The notes beneath the pieces are model-generated. The model was not told where the DNA came from. It searched no databases and saw only the letters and a list, made by a program, of their open reading frames with translations. Below are positions 56,590 to 64,000 of a DNA stretch of 64,000 bases, in pieces. Source of the stretch: Rheinheimera riviphila (GTDB lineage: Bacteria; Pseudomonadota; Gammaproteobacteria; Enterobacterales; Alteromonadaceae). The DNA lies in NCBI RefSeq assembly GCF_004005945.1, contig NZ_SACS01000009.1:62001-126000 (forward strand), read 5' to 3'. Numbering within the stretch: the first letter of the stretch is position 1; each line of letters begins with the position of its first letter. The translations under genes were made by a program, and so were the position numbers.

Positions 56590-57243
56590 ATGTCGTTTTG
56601 GCCTGAATTTCTATTAGTTGCATCAGTGCATTTTGTTGCGGTCGCAAGCCCAGGACCCGATTTTGCGATTATCTTACGTTACGCGGTGCGCCACGGCGTG
56701 AAGGTCGCGCTGGCGGCCAGCATCGGCATCGGCTTGGGTATTCTGGTGCATGTGGCGTATTCATTACTTGGCATTGGTTTATTGCTACAAACCACGCCCT
56801 GGTTGTTTCAGCTATTTTCGGCGGTAGCAGCAGCTTATCTGGCTTATATCGGCGTGCAAGCGCTACGAAGTGCGCCGCCATCGCAGCAACAGGATATCGC
56901 AGCAGAGGGCATGGAACAGGTCAGTTTATGGCAATCGTTTCGGGCTGGATTACTGACCAATGGCTTAAATCCAAAAGCTACCTTGTTTTTTTTGGCGCTA
57001 TTTGCAGTGATTATTTCGCCACAAACGCCAAATAGTTACAAAATTCTTTACGGTATTTATATGGCGTTTGCCACCGCAGCCTGGTTCAGTTTGCTATCCT
57101 TTTTACTAACACGCCAAAAAGTAAGACTTTTTTTGCTGCAACGTGGTTATTGGTTTGACCGGATCATGGGCTTGGTGTTGTTGGCACTGGCTATGCATTT
57201 ACTGTTTAGCGCCTTTATTGGGAACCATACCCAAAATCATTGA
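56590..57243 (+). CDS. LysE/RhtB-family amino-acid exporter
   Basis: 217 residues, five to six membrane segments. VASPGPDFAIILRYAVRHG near residue 18 is the family signature, and GLLTNGLNPKATLFFLALFA the second conserved segment. Homologues export homoserine, threonine, lysine or related amino acids. GGAG lies upstream of the ATG. The last codons (HTQNH and the TGA) lie inside copy D of the interspersed repeat, so the native C-terminus has probably been altered by its insertion. Confidence 0.9.
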   Translation: MSFWPEFLLVASVHFVAVASPGPDFAIILRYAVRHGVKVALAASIGIGLGILVHVAYSLLGIGLLLQTTPWLFQLFSAVAAAYLAYIGVQALRSAPPSQQQDIAAEGMEQVSLWQSFRAGLLTNGLNPKATLFFLALFAVIISPQTPNSYKILYGIYMAFATAAWFSLLSFLLTRQKVRLFLLQRGYWFDRIMGLVLLALAMHLLFSAFIGNHTQNH

Positions 57244-57351
57244 CGATTCGGGTAGGCGGCAACTGAACGAATCCCCAGGAGCATAGCTGTTCTATGTGAC
57301 TGGGGCGAGAACACGCGGCCAACACCCCCGCAACTTCAAGGATGACGGGTA
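57228..57351. repeat. interspersed inverted-repeat element, copy D
   Basis: 124 bp in the inverted orientation, with TACCC...GGGTA ends. Its reverse complement is almost identical to copy C over the first 80 bp. It covers the last five codons and the stop of the LysE-type gene and reaches to 46 bp before the YaeQ-like gene. Confidence 0.85.
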
Positions 57352-57396
57352 TGAACTTCAGCGCCGTTTTGCCGACTAACGCAAAGAGGTGGAATG

Positions 57397-57972
57397 ATGC
57401 AAGTACTGAGCAAAGTGATCAGGCTGGATTTGCAATACAGCAGCCAGCAATCACATCTTTATCAACGACAAACCTGTTATCTGGCGCCTTTTGCTCACGA
57501 GGAGGCATCCCATTTTGCCAAGCGTATTTTAGCCTACCTCAGTCTGTTCGAATTACAGCCACAACTGGCAAAACAAGATCCTTTTGGCAAGCAGCCTGAC
57601 TTATTTTTACGCGATCACAACCAGCATTTTCAGCTGTGGTGTCAGGTTGATTTACCAAACGAAAAACAATTGCTCAGAGCCTCGCATCAAGCTGATCAAG
57701 TGGTATTGCTGCCAGATAGTGAGGAAGTCCGTCGGGCGCAATTGATGATTAAGGGCTTGCCAAACGTACATCTGTTTTGTTTATCCGACGATCAGCTTAA
57801 CGAATTTTGCAGCATGCTCAAAGGCCATATGCAGCTATCGGTGTGGCGGGAAGATGAGCAACTTGTGGTCACTGATGGCGAGCATCAGTTAGATATTCAG
57901 GTAGCTGCGGTGACAGGTAGTCTGTTCGATGATTTAACCGAAAGCACGTCTACATTTACGGTCAGGCACTGA
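57397..57972 (+). CDS. YaeQ-like protein
   Basis: 191 residues. Shows the layout of YaeQ (PD-(D/E)XK-like fold of unknown function): FAKRILAYLSLFELQPQL, PDLFLRDHNQHFQLWCQVDLPNEKQLLRASHQADQV, and a C-terminal LSVWREDEQLVVTDGEHQLDI. It is clearly more divergent than E. coli YaeQ. ATG 57397 suits the GAGGTGG site; ATG 57394 is adjacent. The 3' end contains the predicted trhO promoter. Any nuclease activity is speculation. Confidence 0.75.
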   Translation: MQVLSKVIRLDLQYSSQQSHLYQRQTCYLAPFAHEEASHFAKRILAYLSLFELQPQLAKQDPFGKQPDLFLRDHNQHFQLWCQVDLPNEKQLLRASHQADQVVLLPDSEEVRRAQLMIKGLPNVHLFCLSDDQLNEFCSMLKGHMQLSVWREDEQLVVTDGEHQLDIQVAAVTGSLFDDLTESTSTFTVRH

Positions 57973-57983
57973 TCCAGTATAAT
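57955..57983 (+). promoter_or_regulatory. trhO promoter
   Basis: TTTACG at 57955-57960 and a perfect TATAAT at 57978-57983 with a 17-bp spacer. It overlaps the last codons of the YaeQ-like gene. Confidence 0.65.
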
Positions 57984-58041
57984 CCGCGCCTTCTTCCATG
58001 CGCCGGATTTGCGATCCGGGCTCTGCAAACAAAGGTGAATG

Positions 58042-58959
58042 ATGTACGTTGTAGCTGCGCTTTATAAATTTGTATCCCTACCAGATTATGTAACCCTGCG
58101 TGACAAACTTTATCAGCATATGGTACTGAACAAAGTCAAAGGCACCTTGTTATTGGCCGAAGAAGGTATCAACGGGACTGTTTGTGGCACCCGCGAAGGT
58201 GTCGATGCGTTAACCGCCTGGTTAACCGCCGATGGCCGTTTTAGCGGTTTATCCTACAAAGAATCATTTGCTGACGAACCAGCCTTTTACCGCACGAAAG
58301 TGAAACTCAAAAAAGAAATTGTCACCATGGGCGTTGAAGGCATTAATCCGGCGCATATTGTTGGCACTTACGTTAAGGGCGACGAATGGAATACACTCAT
58401 CAGCGATCCGGACACCATCGTCATCGATACCCGTAACGACTATGAAGTTGCCATCGGTACTTTCAAAAACGCGGTCAATCCAAACACCACCAGTTTTCGT
58501 GAATTCCCGCAATGGGCCGCCGAAAACCTCGACAACAGCAAACACAAAAAAGTGGCGATGTTCTGCACCGGTGGTATTCGCTGTGAAAAATCAACGGCTT
58601 ATTTAAAAGAGCAGGGCTTTGATGAAGTCTTTCACCTCGACGGCGGCATTTTAAAATATCTGGAAGAAGTGCCGGAAGCCGACAGTTTATGGCAGGGCGA
58701 GTGTTTTGTGTTTGATCAGCGTGTTGCTGTAAAGCATGGTCTGGAGCAGGGCAGTTACGACCAATGTTACGCCTGCCGGATGCCGTTATCGCCTGCTGAA
58801 ATGCAGTCGCCGTTGTATGTCAAAGGCTTAAGTTGCCCACATTGCCATGACAAAATCACCGACGAGCAAAAAGCCTCGTTCAGCGAACGGCAAAAGCAGG
58901 TCGAGCTGGCAAAGGCCCGCGGTGAGCGACATATCCGCGATGGCAATGTCGATTTCTAA
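58042..58959 (+). CDS. trhO: tRNA uridine(34) hydroxylase TrhO (rhodanese-domain)
   Basis: 305 residues. TrhO (formerly YceA) makes 5-hydroxyuridine at position 34 of certain tRNAs using molecular oxygen. Domains: an N-terminal ferredoxin-like part (residues 1-95, with [11 protein letters not shown]), a rhodanese domain (about 110-215) with Cys175 and Cys181 in [11 protein letters not shown], and a C-terminal Cys-rich segment ([14 protein letters not shown]) that may bind metal. AAGG best fits ATG 58042; ATG 58039 is adjacent. Single gene with promoter and terminator. Confidence 0.94.
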   Translation: MYVVAALYKFVSLPDYVTLRDKLYQHMVLNKVKGTLLLAEEGINGTVCGTREGVDALTAWLTADGRFSGLSYKESFADEPAFYRTKVKLKKEIVTMGVEGINPAHIVGTYVKGDEWNTLISDPDTIVIDTRNDYEVAIGTFKNAVNPNTTSFREFPQWAAENLDNSKHKKVAMFCTGGIRCEKSTAYLKEQGFDEVFHLDGGILKYLEEVPEADSLWQGECFVFDQRVAVKHGLEQGSYDQCYACRMPLSPAEMQSPLYVKGLSCPHCHDKITDEQKASFSERQKQVELAKARGERHIRDGNVDF

Positions 58960-58978
58960 AACCAATTGAACCATTGTT

Positions 58979-59004
58979 CAGGGATCCGTCCCATCGGATC
59001 CCTG
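58979..59004 (+). terminator. terminator of trhO
   Basis: CAGGGATCCG and CGGATCCCTG form a 10-bp perfect stem around TCCCAT, 20 bp after the stop. The tail (ATTATATTTA) is only partly T-rich. Confidence 0.65.
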
Positions 59005-59173
59005 ATTATATTTACGCTATTGACTCCAAACACCCTCGGTAAAAATATAATTCAGTAAATCTGCATACTTACCTTTTATTTCTCCAAATCGCCTGCTAAA
59101 CCTTTCAACGTCATAAGCAGATTTAACTTACTGAAATCATTCAGATGAAATGTGCGAGAGCGGGGTCTGAACC

Positions 59174-59542
59174 TTGACGGGCAAAACCGTGTTAATTGTC
59201 GATGATTCGGCGGCGCTGCGTGCAGTGGTGGTTCAAACATTGTCCGTTGCGGGTTACCAGATGCTTGAAGCTGAACACGGTGCTGCAGCACTGACTCTGC
59301 TGGATGGGCGCAAAATTCATTTGATCATCAGTGATATTTATATGCCGGTATTAGGCGGACTAGAGTTTGTTGCGGCCGCCCGGCAGTTACCCGCCTACAA
59401 GTTCGTCCCGATCATGATGCTCACAAAAGAAGCCGGGGATGAAAAAATGTTGGCGGCCCAGCAACTGGGTGCCAAGGCCTGGCTGGTGAAACCTTTTATT
59501 GCACCACAACTTTTAAAAACAGTCGCAAGGCTGTTGTATTAA
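59174..59542 (+). CDS. CheY-like single-domain response regulator
   Basis: 122 residues, one receiver domain: acidic pair in [10 protein letters not shown], phosphoacceptor Asp near residue 54 in IISDIYMPVLGG, Thr in MMLTKE, and Lys in WLVKPF. No output domain. The only reasonable start is TTG at 59174, with GGGGT eight bases upstream, since the receiver begins five codons later. It lies 47 bp before the chemoreceptor and is probably its partner or the motor-facing regulator of this cluster. cheA, cheW and cheZ are not seen. Confidence 0.88.
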   Translation: MTGKTVLIVDDSAALRAVVVQTLSVAGYQMLEAEHGAAALTLLDGRKIHLIISDIYMPVLGGLEFVAAARQLPAYKFVPIMMLTKEAGDEKMLAAQQLGAKAWLVKPFIAPQLLKTVARLLY

Positions 59543-59589
59543 TCATGGTTTAAAGACCGACCAAATTTACTTTCTCACGGAGCAACGTT

Positions 59590-61140
59590 ATGGAAGCTTT
59601 TAACAACATGAAAATCGGAACGAAGCTCGGCCTGGGTTTTGCGATAGTGTTGATATTAATGGGGATCATGGGCGTATCAGCACTGACACAAATGAGTAAA
59701 GTGAATGATCAGTCAACCGAAATTACCACCAACTGGTTGCCAGCCACCCGCTTTATTATGGATTTAAACACCAATACCTCTGATTTTAGGATTGCAGAAC
59801 TGGCGCATATCATCGCGACCAACGAAGCGGAAATGCAACAACTCGAGTCGACGCTGCAAAAACTGATGGGATCGATAGAAGCCAATAAAAAAGCCTATCA
59901 GGCGCTTATCGCCACTCCGGAAGAGCAAGGTTTATTTGACCAGTTTGTGAAGCAGTACGATTCCTATGTACAAATTCATGACAAGGTCCTGCAATTGTCA
60001 CGACAATTAAAAACTGAAGAGGCGATGGCGCTGATTAATGGCGAATCGCAAAAGCTGTTTGATGCAAGTTCAGCAACAGCTATCCAACTGGTTGAGCTCA
60101 ACGTTGCTGGTGCGGATGCTGCCAGTAAGCTCGGTGATGCTATATACGCTTCGGCGCAGCAGCTGGTGAGCATTATTATGACGATTAGCTTGGTTCTCGG
60201 TGTGCTGATTGCGTTTTTTATCGTCAGAAATCTGCTGCGGCAACTTGGTGGTGAACCTTCTTACGCGGCGAATGTGGTGGCGGCAGTGTCAGCCGGTGAT
60301 TTGACGGTGCAGGTGCAACTGAAAAAAGGTGATGACCACAGTATGCTGGCAGGCATCGCGCAGATGGTGGTGAAACTGTCAGCTATCGTTGGCGAGGTAC
60401 GAAGTGCCGCTGACAATTTATCTTCGGCATCGGAAGAAGTGAGTTCAACGGCGCAGACGATGTCGCAAGCTACCAGCGAACAAGCTGCCAGTGTCGAAGA
60501 AACCAGTGCGTCTGTGGAAGAAATGAGCGCTTCAGTGGGCCAAAATGCAGAAAATGCTAAAGTTACCGAAAGCATTGCTTCTAAAGCGGCGCAATTAGCC
60601 GGTGAAGGCGGGCAGGCAGTTGGACAGACCGTCACCGCGATGAAAAGTATCGCCAATAAAATCAGTATCATTGATGATATTGCCTATCAAACCAATCTAT
60701 TGGCGCTCAATGCAGCGATTGAAGCGGCCAGAGCGGGCACCCATGGCCGTGGTTTTGCGGTGGTTGCAGCTGAAGTACGCAAATTAGCGGAGCGCAGCCA
60801 GGTGGCGGCGCAGGAAATCAGCGAAGTAGCGCGGAACAGCGTAGGGCTCGCAGAGAAAGCTGGTTCGTTATTAACAGAAATTGTACCTGGCATTTTACGC
60901 ACCTCGGAATTGGTGCAGGAAATCAGTGCGGCCAGTGACGAGCAAAGTAGTGGCGCCACGCAAATTAACATCGCGATGACGCAGCTGAATCAAATAACCC
61001 AACAAAATGCCGCCAGCAGCGAAGAGCTGGCGGCGACCGCTGAAGAAATGAGCGGCCAGGCTGAGCAACTGCAGGAGTTGATCGGGTTCTTTAAAGTGGG
61101 GTCAACAGCCGCTGGTACTGCGAAAGCATATCACTACTAA
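59590..61140 (+). CDS. methyl-accepting chemotaxis protein
   Basis: 516 residues. TM1 at about 12-33, a periplasmic four-helix-bundle-type sensor to about 190, TM2 at 190-212, HAMP, then a methylation/signalling coiled coil. The hairpin tip [20 protein letters not shown]...[18 protein letters not shown] is canonical. The C-terminus lacks the NWETF-type pentapeptide for CheR/CheB tethering. Ligand unknown. cheD follows after 100 bp, and cheB is near, so adaptation genes are clustered with the receptor. Confidence 0.95.
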   Translation: MEAFNNMKIGTKLGLGFAIVLILMGIMGVSALTQMSKVNDQSTEITTNWLPATRFIMDLNTNTSDFRIAELAHIIATNEAEMQQLESTLQKLMGSIEANKKAYQALIATPEEQGLFDQFVKQYDSYVQIHDKVLQLSRQLKTEEAMALINGESQKLFDASSATAIQLVELNVAGADAASKLGDAIYASAQQLVSIIMTISLVLGVLIAFFIVRNLLRQLGGEPSYAANVVAAVSAGDLTVQVQLKKGDDHSMLAGIAQMVVKLSAIVGEVRSAADNLSSASEEVSSTAQTMSQATSEQAASVEETSASVEEMSASVGQNAENAKVTESIASKAAQLAGEGGQAVGQTVTAMKSIANKISIIDDIAYQTNLLALNAAIEAARAGTHGRGFAVVAAEVRKLAERSQVAAQEISEVARNSVGLAEKAGSLLTEIVPGILRTSELVQEISAASDEQSSGATQINIAMTQLNQITQQNAASSEELAATAEEMSGQAEQLQELIGFFKVGSTAAGTAKAYHY

Positions 61141-61240
61141 ATAGTTGAAGTACCACTGCAGTGTGGATGATCCGTTCTAAACAATCATGCGGGGAAGTTG
61201 GCCATTGTTTTTTGGGCTGACTTTCCTGTGCAGGAACCCC

Positions 61241-61732
61241 ATGGTCAGGCCTGTTGCTCCGCCTCATGTCATCGATATGTTTTTGCAACCCGGCGAATGG
61301 TTGATTGCAGATCGGGATTGCCGGATCCGCACCTTGTTGGGATCCTGTGTTTCTTTTACCTGTTGGCATGCCGGAGAAAAAATCGGTGGTATGACGCATT
61401 TTTTGTTGCCGGCAGCCTCAGCGGCGGCAACGGAGCTAGCGCCAGGCCGTTATGCAGACAGCGGATTGTCCGCCATGCTCAATGATCTGGAGAAACTTGG
61501 TTTAAAAAAGAATCAGCTGCAAGTGAAAATTTTTGGCGGTGCCTGTATGTTCAGCGGAAAAATTGCGCAAACGCGGCAGATTGGCCAGCAGAATATCGCT
61601 GCAGCAAGACAACTTATTGTGCATCATGGCCTAAATTGCGTTGCAGAGCATGTCGGTGGTTTTCAGCACCGTAACCTGATTTTTGAAGTCTGGAGCGGTC
61701 AGGTCTGGTTAAAACAAGTGAAAAACGGTTAA
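61241..61732 (+). CDS. cheD: chemoreceptor glutamine deamidase CheD
   Basis: About 163 residues. Deamidates receptor glutamines to glutamates. The catalytic Cys36 lies in LGSCVSF and His53 in GGMTHFLLP; KIFGGACMF and GQQNI are further conserved segments. ATG 61241 follows AGGA at normal spacing; the frame is open to 61187. Its last 4 bp overlap the end of the convergent REC-EAL gene. Confidence 0.92.
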   Translation: MVRPVAPPHVIDMFLQPGEWLIADRDCRIRTLLGSCVSFTCWHAGEKIGGMTHFLLPAASAAATELAPGRYADSGLSAMLNDLEKLGLKKNQLQVKIFGGACMFSGKIAQTRQIGQQNIAAARQLIVHHGLNCVAEHVGGFQHRNLIFEVWSGQVWLKQVKNG

Positions 61733-62943
61733 CTCGCCCGTTGCACCAATCCAATCGGTTGACATCCTTCCAGCACCCAGCAGATCAAATCAGCGCTGTT
61801 CATCGGCTTGGCCACATAATAACCCTGTACCATCAATCCGTTAAACCGTGCCAGGTATTGCCAGTCGGCGGCATTTTCGACGCCTTCAGCCACCACATGA
61901 ATACCCAGTTTGTTGCACATCAACACGGTGCTTTCGAAAATGACCTGCAGATGGGGGCGGTTGGCAATGCCATCCACCAGGCTGCGGTCAATTTTTAATT
62001 CAGTAAACGGAATTTGTGACAGTTGTTTCACTGATGAATAACCGGTGCCGTAATCATCAATCGACAAGCCAAAGCCAGATAACCTTAGTCGACTCAGGAA
62101 AGCCAATGCCTGCCCCATATTGTGAATAACCGCAGTTTCAGTCACTTCGAAAATTAAATCAGTTGGCAGAATGGGCGACTGCGCCAGTAGCTTATTCACC
62201 TGCAACATAAAGGAATTATTTTCAAAGGATGTGGCTGACAAATTCACTGAAATGGTGCTGGAAAAACCTTGTTTTTTCCATTGCTCAAGTTGCGCAATCG
62301 CCTGTAATAACACTTCGTAACTTAGCGCATCAATCAGCTGATAACGCTCGCAAACCGCAATAAAATCACCGGGATAAACCAAACCCCGGGTTGGATGCTG
62401 CAATCGCACTAAGGCTTCAACACCTGCCAGAGTACCGGTGCTGCGATCGACTTTTGGCTGATAGTGCAGAATAAACCGGTGCTGTAGCAGCGCTTCGTGC
62501 AGCTCGCTAAATTCCAGCGGTGGTGATTCGATCCTGGTTTTGGCAACCGATTTTTGCACGGCCTGCTGACTGAGCTGCGCCACCAAATCGCGAAATAACG
62601 AAGCCTCCACCGGTTTTTGCATACTGCCGACCACATTTAAACCGTCTGATTTTGCCATCAGTTCTACGGAACTAATCAGATTGAGTTCGCGGCCGCTGAC
62701 GATAATGACTTTCACCGCTGAATGCATTTGAGCGATCCGGTGCAGTAGTTCGATGCCATCCAAATCCGGCATTTCGAGATCACAAATCAGTAAATCAATA
62801 GGGTGCTGCGCCAGAATTGGCAACGCGATTTCGCCATTTTCAGCCACATAAAATTGACGCATCCCCGCATCGCGACAAAGCTGCAGCAGGTACTCCCGTT
62901 GTACGGCGCTGTCATCCACAATCAATACGTTTAGACTATCCAT
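61729..62943 (-). CDS. response regulator with EAL c-di-GMP phosphodiesterase domain
   Basis: 404 residues. Receiver at 1-125 with Asp55 in LICDLEMPD, then EAL at about 150-395. The residues needed for activity appear intact: Glu176 in GVEALVR, Asn in ISVNLS, Glu in FEVTE, Asp-Asp in IDDYGTGYSS, Lys in LKIDRSLV, Glu in VVAEGVEN, Gln in VQGYYVAKP. So it should be an active phosphodiesterase, switched by phosphorylation. Similar to VieA/RocR-type receiver-EAL proteins without a DNA-binding end. It lies 11 bp downstream of cheB, same strand, suggesting co-expression and a link between chemotaxis and c-di-GMP. Confidence 0.93.
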   Translation of the reverse strand: MDSLNVLIVDDSAVQREYLLQLCRDAGMRQFYVAENGEIALPILAQHPIDLLICDLEMPDLDGIELLHRIAQMHSAVKVIIVSGRELNLISSVELMAKSDGLNVVGSMQKPVEASLFRDLVAQLSQQAVQKSVAKTRIESPPLEFSELHEALLQHRFILHYQPKVDRSTGTLAGVEALVRLQHPTRGLVYPGDFIAVCERYQLIDALSYEVLLQAIAQLEQWKKQGFSSTISVNLSATSFENNSFMLQVNKLLAQSPILPTDLIFEVTETAVIHNMGQALAFLSRLRLSGFGLSIDDYGTGYSSVKQLSQIPFTELKIDRSLVDGIANRPHLQVIFESTVLMCNKLGIHVVAEGVENAADWQYLARFNGLMVQGYYVAKPMNSADLICWVLEGCQPIGLVQRAS

Positions 62944-62954
62944 GTAGTTCCCTT

Positions 62955-64000
62955 TTACTGACTGTACTTCATCATGATACCGGGGATCCGGTCGAGTCCG
63001 ACGATGTAGTCGACGGCATTGCGCTTAATCGCCTCTTTGGGCATGCCAAACACTACACAGCTGTCTTCGTCCTGGGCAAAAGTTCTGGCGCCAGCTTCGC
63101 GCATTTCCAATAACCCGCGGGCGCCATCATCGCCCATACCGGTCATAATAATGCCAATGGCATTGACGCCAGCGACTTTGGCGACACTGCGAAATAACAC
63201 GTCGACTGACGGGCAATGCCGGTTCACGGCTGGGCCGGGTTTGACCAGTGCCTGATAATAGGCACCGTTGCGGCCAATTGACAGATGTTGGCCGCCAGGA
63301 GCTATCAACGCCAGCCCTGGGCGGACCCGGTCGCCGTGGCGCGCCTCCCGAACTTCGATACTACAAATAGAGTTTAGACGGGCGGCGAAGGCGGCGGTAA
63401 ATTTCTCCGGCATATGTTGCACTATCACGATGCCCTCACAGACCGTGGTTAATTGCGACAGTAGATATTCCAGTGCAATAGTGCCGCCGGTTGAGGTGCC
63501 AATCGCAATCACCCGTTCAGTGGTCTTGGCCATCGCAGCCGGCTCTGCTTCTTGTGGGATCATGACGGGGGCTGGCGGCAATAAGGCGCGTGGGATCAGG
63601 TTTTTGGTATTGGTTTTGGCCGCTTCACGAATAGCGTCGGCGAACTGTTGTTTATTGCTGGTCAGAAATTCTTTTACGCCAAGCTGCGGTTTAGTGAAGA
63701 TGCCGGCAGCGCCCGCCTGCATCGCCTGCATGGTGGTTGCTGCGCCTTTTTCGGTCAGCGATGAGCAAATCAGCACCGGGGTCGGGCGGGTCGACATGAT
63801 CTGTTTTAAAAAGGTAATGCCATCCATCCGCGGCATTTCTACATCAAGCGTGATCACATCCGGCCATTCTTTATTCATTTTGGCCATGGCAAAAATCGGA
63901 TCCGGCGCCGTCGCCATCACTTCAATATCAGAAAATCCATCCAGCAGTTGTGCCAGCACTTGCCGGACCAACGCCGAATCATCGACGATCAACACCTTTA
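62955..64000 (-). CDS. cheB: chemotaxis methylesterase CheB (N-terminus cut by the window edge)
   Basis: About 347 residues visible. Receiver domain with [11 protein letters not shown] at the edge and the phosphoacceptor in [12 protein letters not shown] (about residue 51 of the visible part). The methylesterase domain has the catalytic Ser in IGTSTGG, His in VQHMPEKF and Asp in MTGMGDDGA. The reading frame continues through the right edge (codons for Lys-Val precede LIVDD), so the true start is outside; only a few residues are missing. A GTG at 63995 is in frame but would leave the first strand incomplete. Confidence 0.94.
   Translation of the reverse strand, partial: KVLIVDDSALVRQVLAQLLDGFSDIEVMATAPDPIFAMAKMNKEWPDVITLDVEMPRMDGITFLKQIMSTRPTPVLICSSLTEKGAATTMQAMQAGAAGIFTKPQLGVKEFLTSNKQQFADAIREAAKTNTKNLIPRALLPPAPVMIPQEAEPAAMAKTTERVIAIGTSTGGTIALEYLLSQLTTVCEGIVIVQHMPEKFTAAFAARLNSICSIEVREARHGDRVRPGLALIAPGGQHLSIGRNGAYYQALVKPGPAVNRHCPSVDVLFRSVAKVAGVNAIGIIMTGMGDDGARGLLEMREAGARTFAQDEDSCVVFGMPKEAIKRNAVDYIVGLDRIPGIMMKYSQ

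Overview
The window reads as a contiguous, ordinary chromosome segment of a gammaproteobacterium. Gene content and order fit the Alteromonadales/Chromatiales type (Rheinheimera-, Alishewanella- or Shewanella-like); that placement is an inference from gene order and protein resemblance, not from a marker-gene comparison. Several blocks keep the order known from Escherichia coli: gapA-yeaD; msrB, yeaC and ansA in the same neighbourhood; uvrY-uvrC-pgsA-tRNA(Gly)-tRNA(Cys)-tRNA(Leu); and fur-fldA-ybfE-ybfF-seqA-pgm. I see no prophage, insertion sequence, integron, CRISPR array, restriction system or toxin-antitoxin pair.

Layout. 0-15.5 kb is central carbon and storage-polysaccharide metabolism: a hexose-6-phosphate mutarotase, gapA, malQ, the overlapping glgB-glgX pair, gnd, msrB, a second GAPDH with an N-terminal extension, and a zinc carboxypeptidase. 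15.6-19 kb holds a zinc-ribbon membrane protein, yeaC and a large glutamine-rich DUF349 protein. 19-24.4 kb holds ansA, tRNA-Ser, uvrY-uvrC-pgsA and a four-tRNA cluster. 24.7-32.3 kb is a C4-dicarboxylate locus: dctB-dctD, then a sigma54-type promoter driving dctA, a porin and an SLC13 carrier. 32.4-38.4 kb holds an aldo/keto reductase, an e(P4)-type acid phosphatase and the divergent ETF-QO / etfBA genes, with a pair of palindromic operators at the etfBA promoter. 38.6-47.3 kb holds fur, fldA, seqA, pgm and glgP. 47.4-58.9 kb is mixed: an MFS exporter, a solute-binding protein, a YdiJ-like FAD/Fe-S dehydrogenase, a VOC protein, a His-rich TonB receptor, a LysE-type exporter, a YaeQ-like protein and trhO. 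59.1 kb to the right edge is a signalling cluster: a CheY-like receiver, a chemoreceptor, cheD, a REC-EAL phosphodiesterase and cheB, which runs off the window.

How the genes fit together. malQ, glgB, glgX, pgm and glgP together cover glycogen/maltodextrin remodelling and breakdown to glucose phosphates. The two GAPDHs, gnd and the mutarotase handle those products downstream. The synthesis genes glgC and glgA are not in the window. The dct genes form a complete sense-regulate-transport unit. ETF and ETF-QO carry electrons from acyl-CoA dehydrogenases to quinone.

The most interesting non-genic material is (a) a family of roughly 125-bp interspersed inverted-repeat elements with four full copies and one shorter relative, one of which supplies the stop codon of a gene; (b) two copies of an 18-bp palindromic operator flanking the etfBA start; (c) a clear -24/-12 promoter with upstream dyads before dctA; and (d) a three-unit REP-like cluster at 33.4 kb. 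No clearly new multi-gene system is visible.
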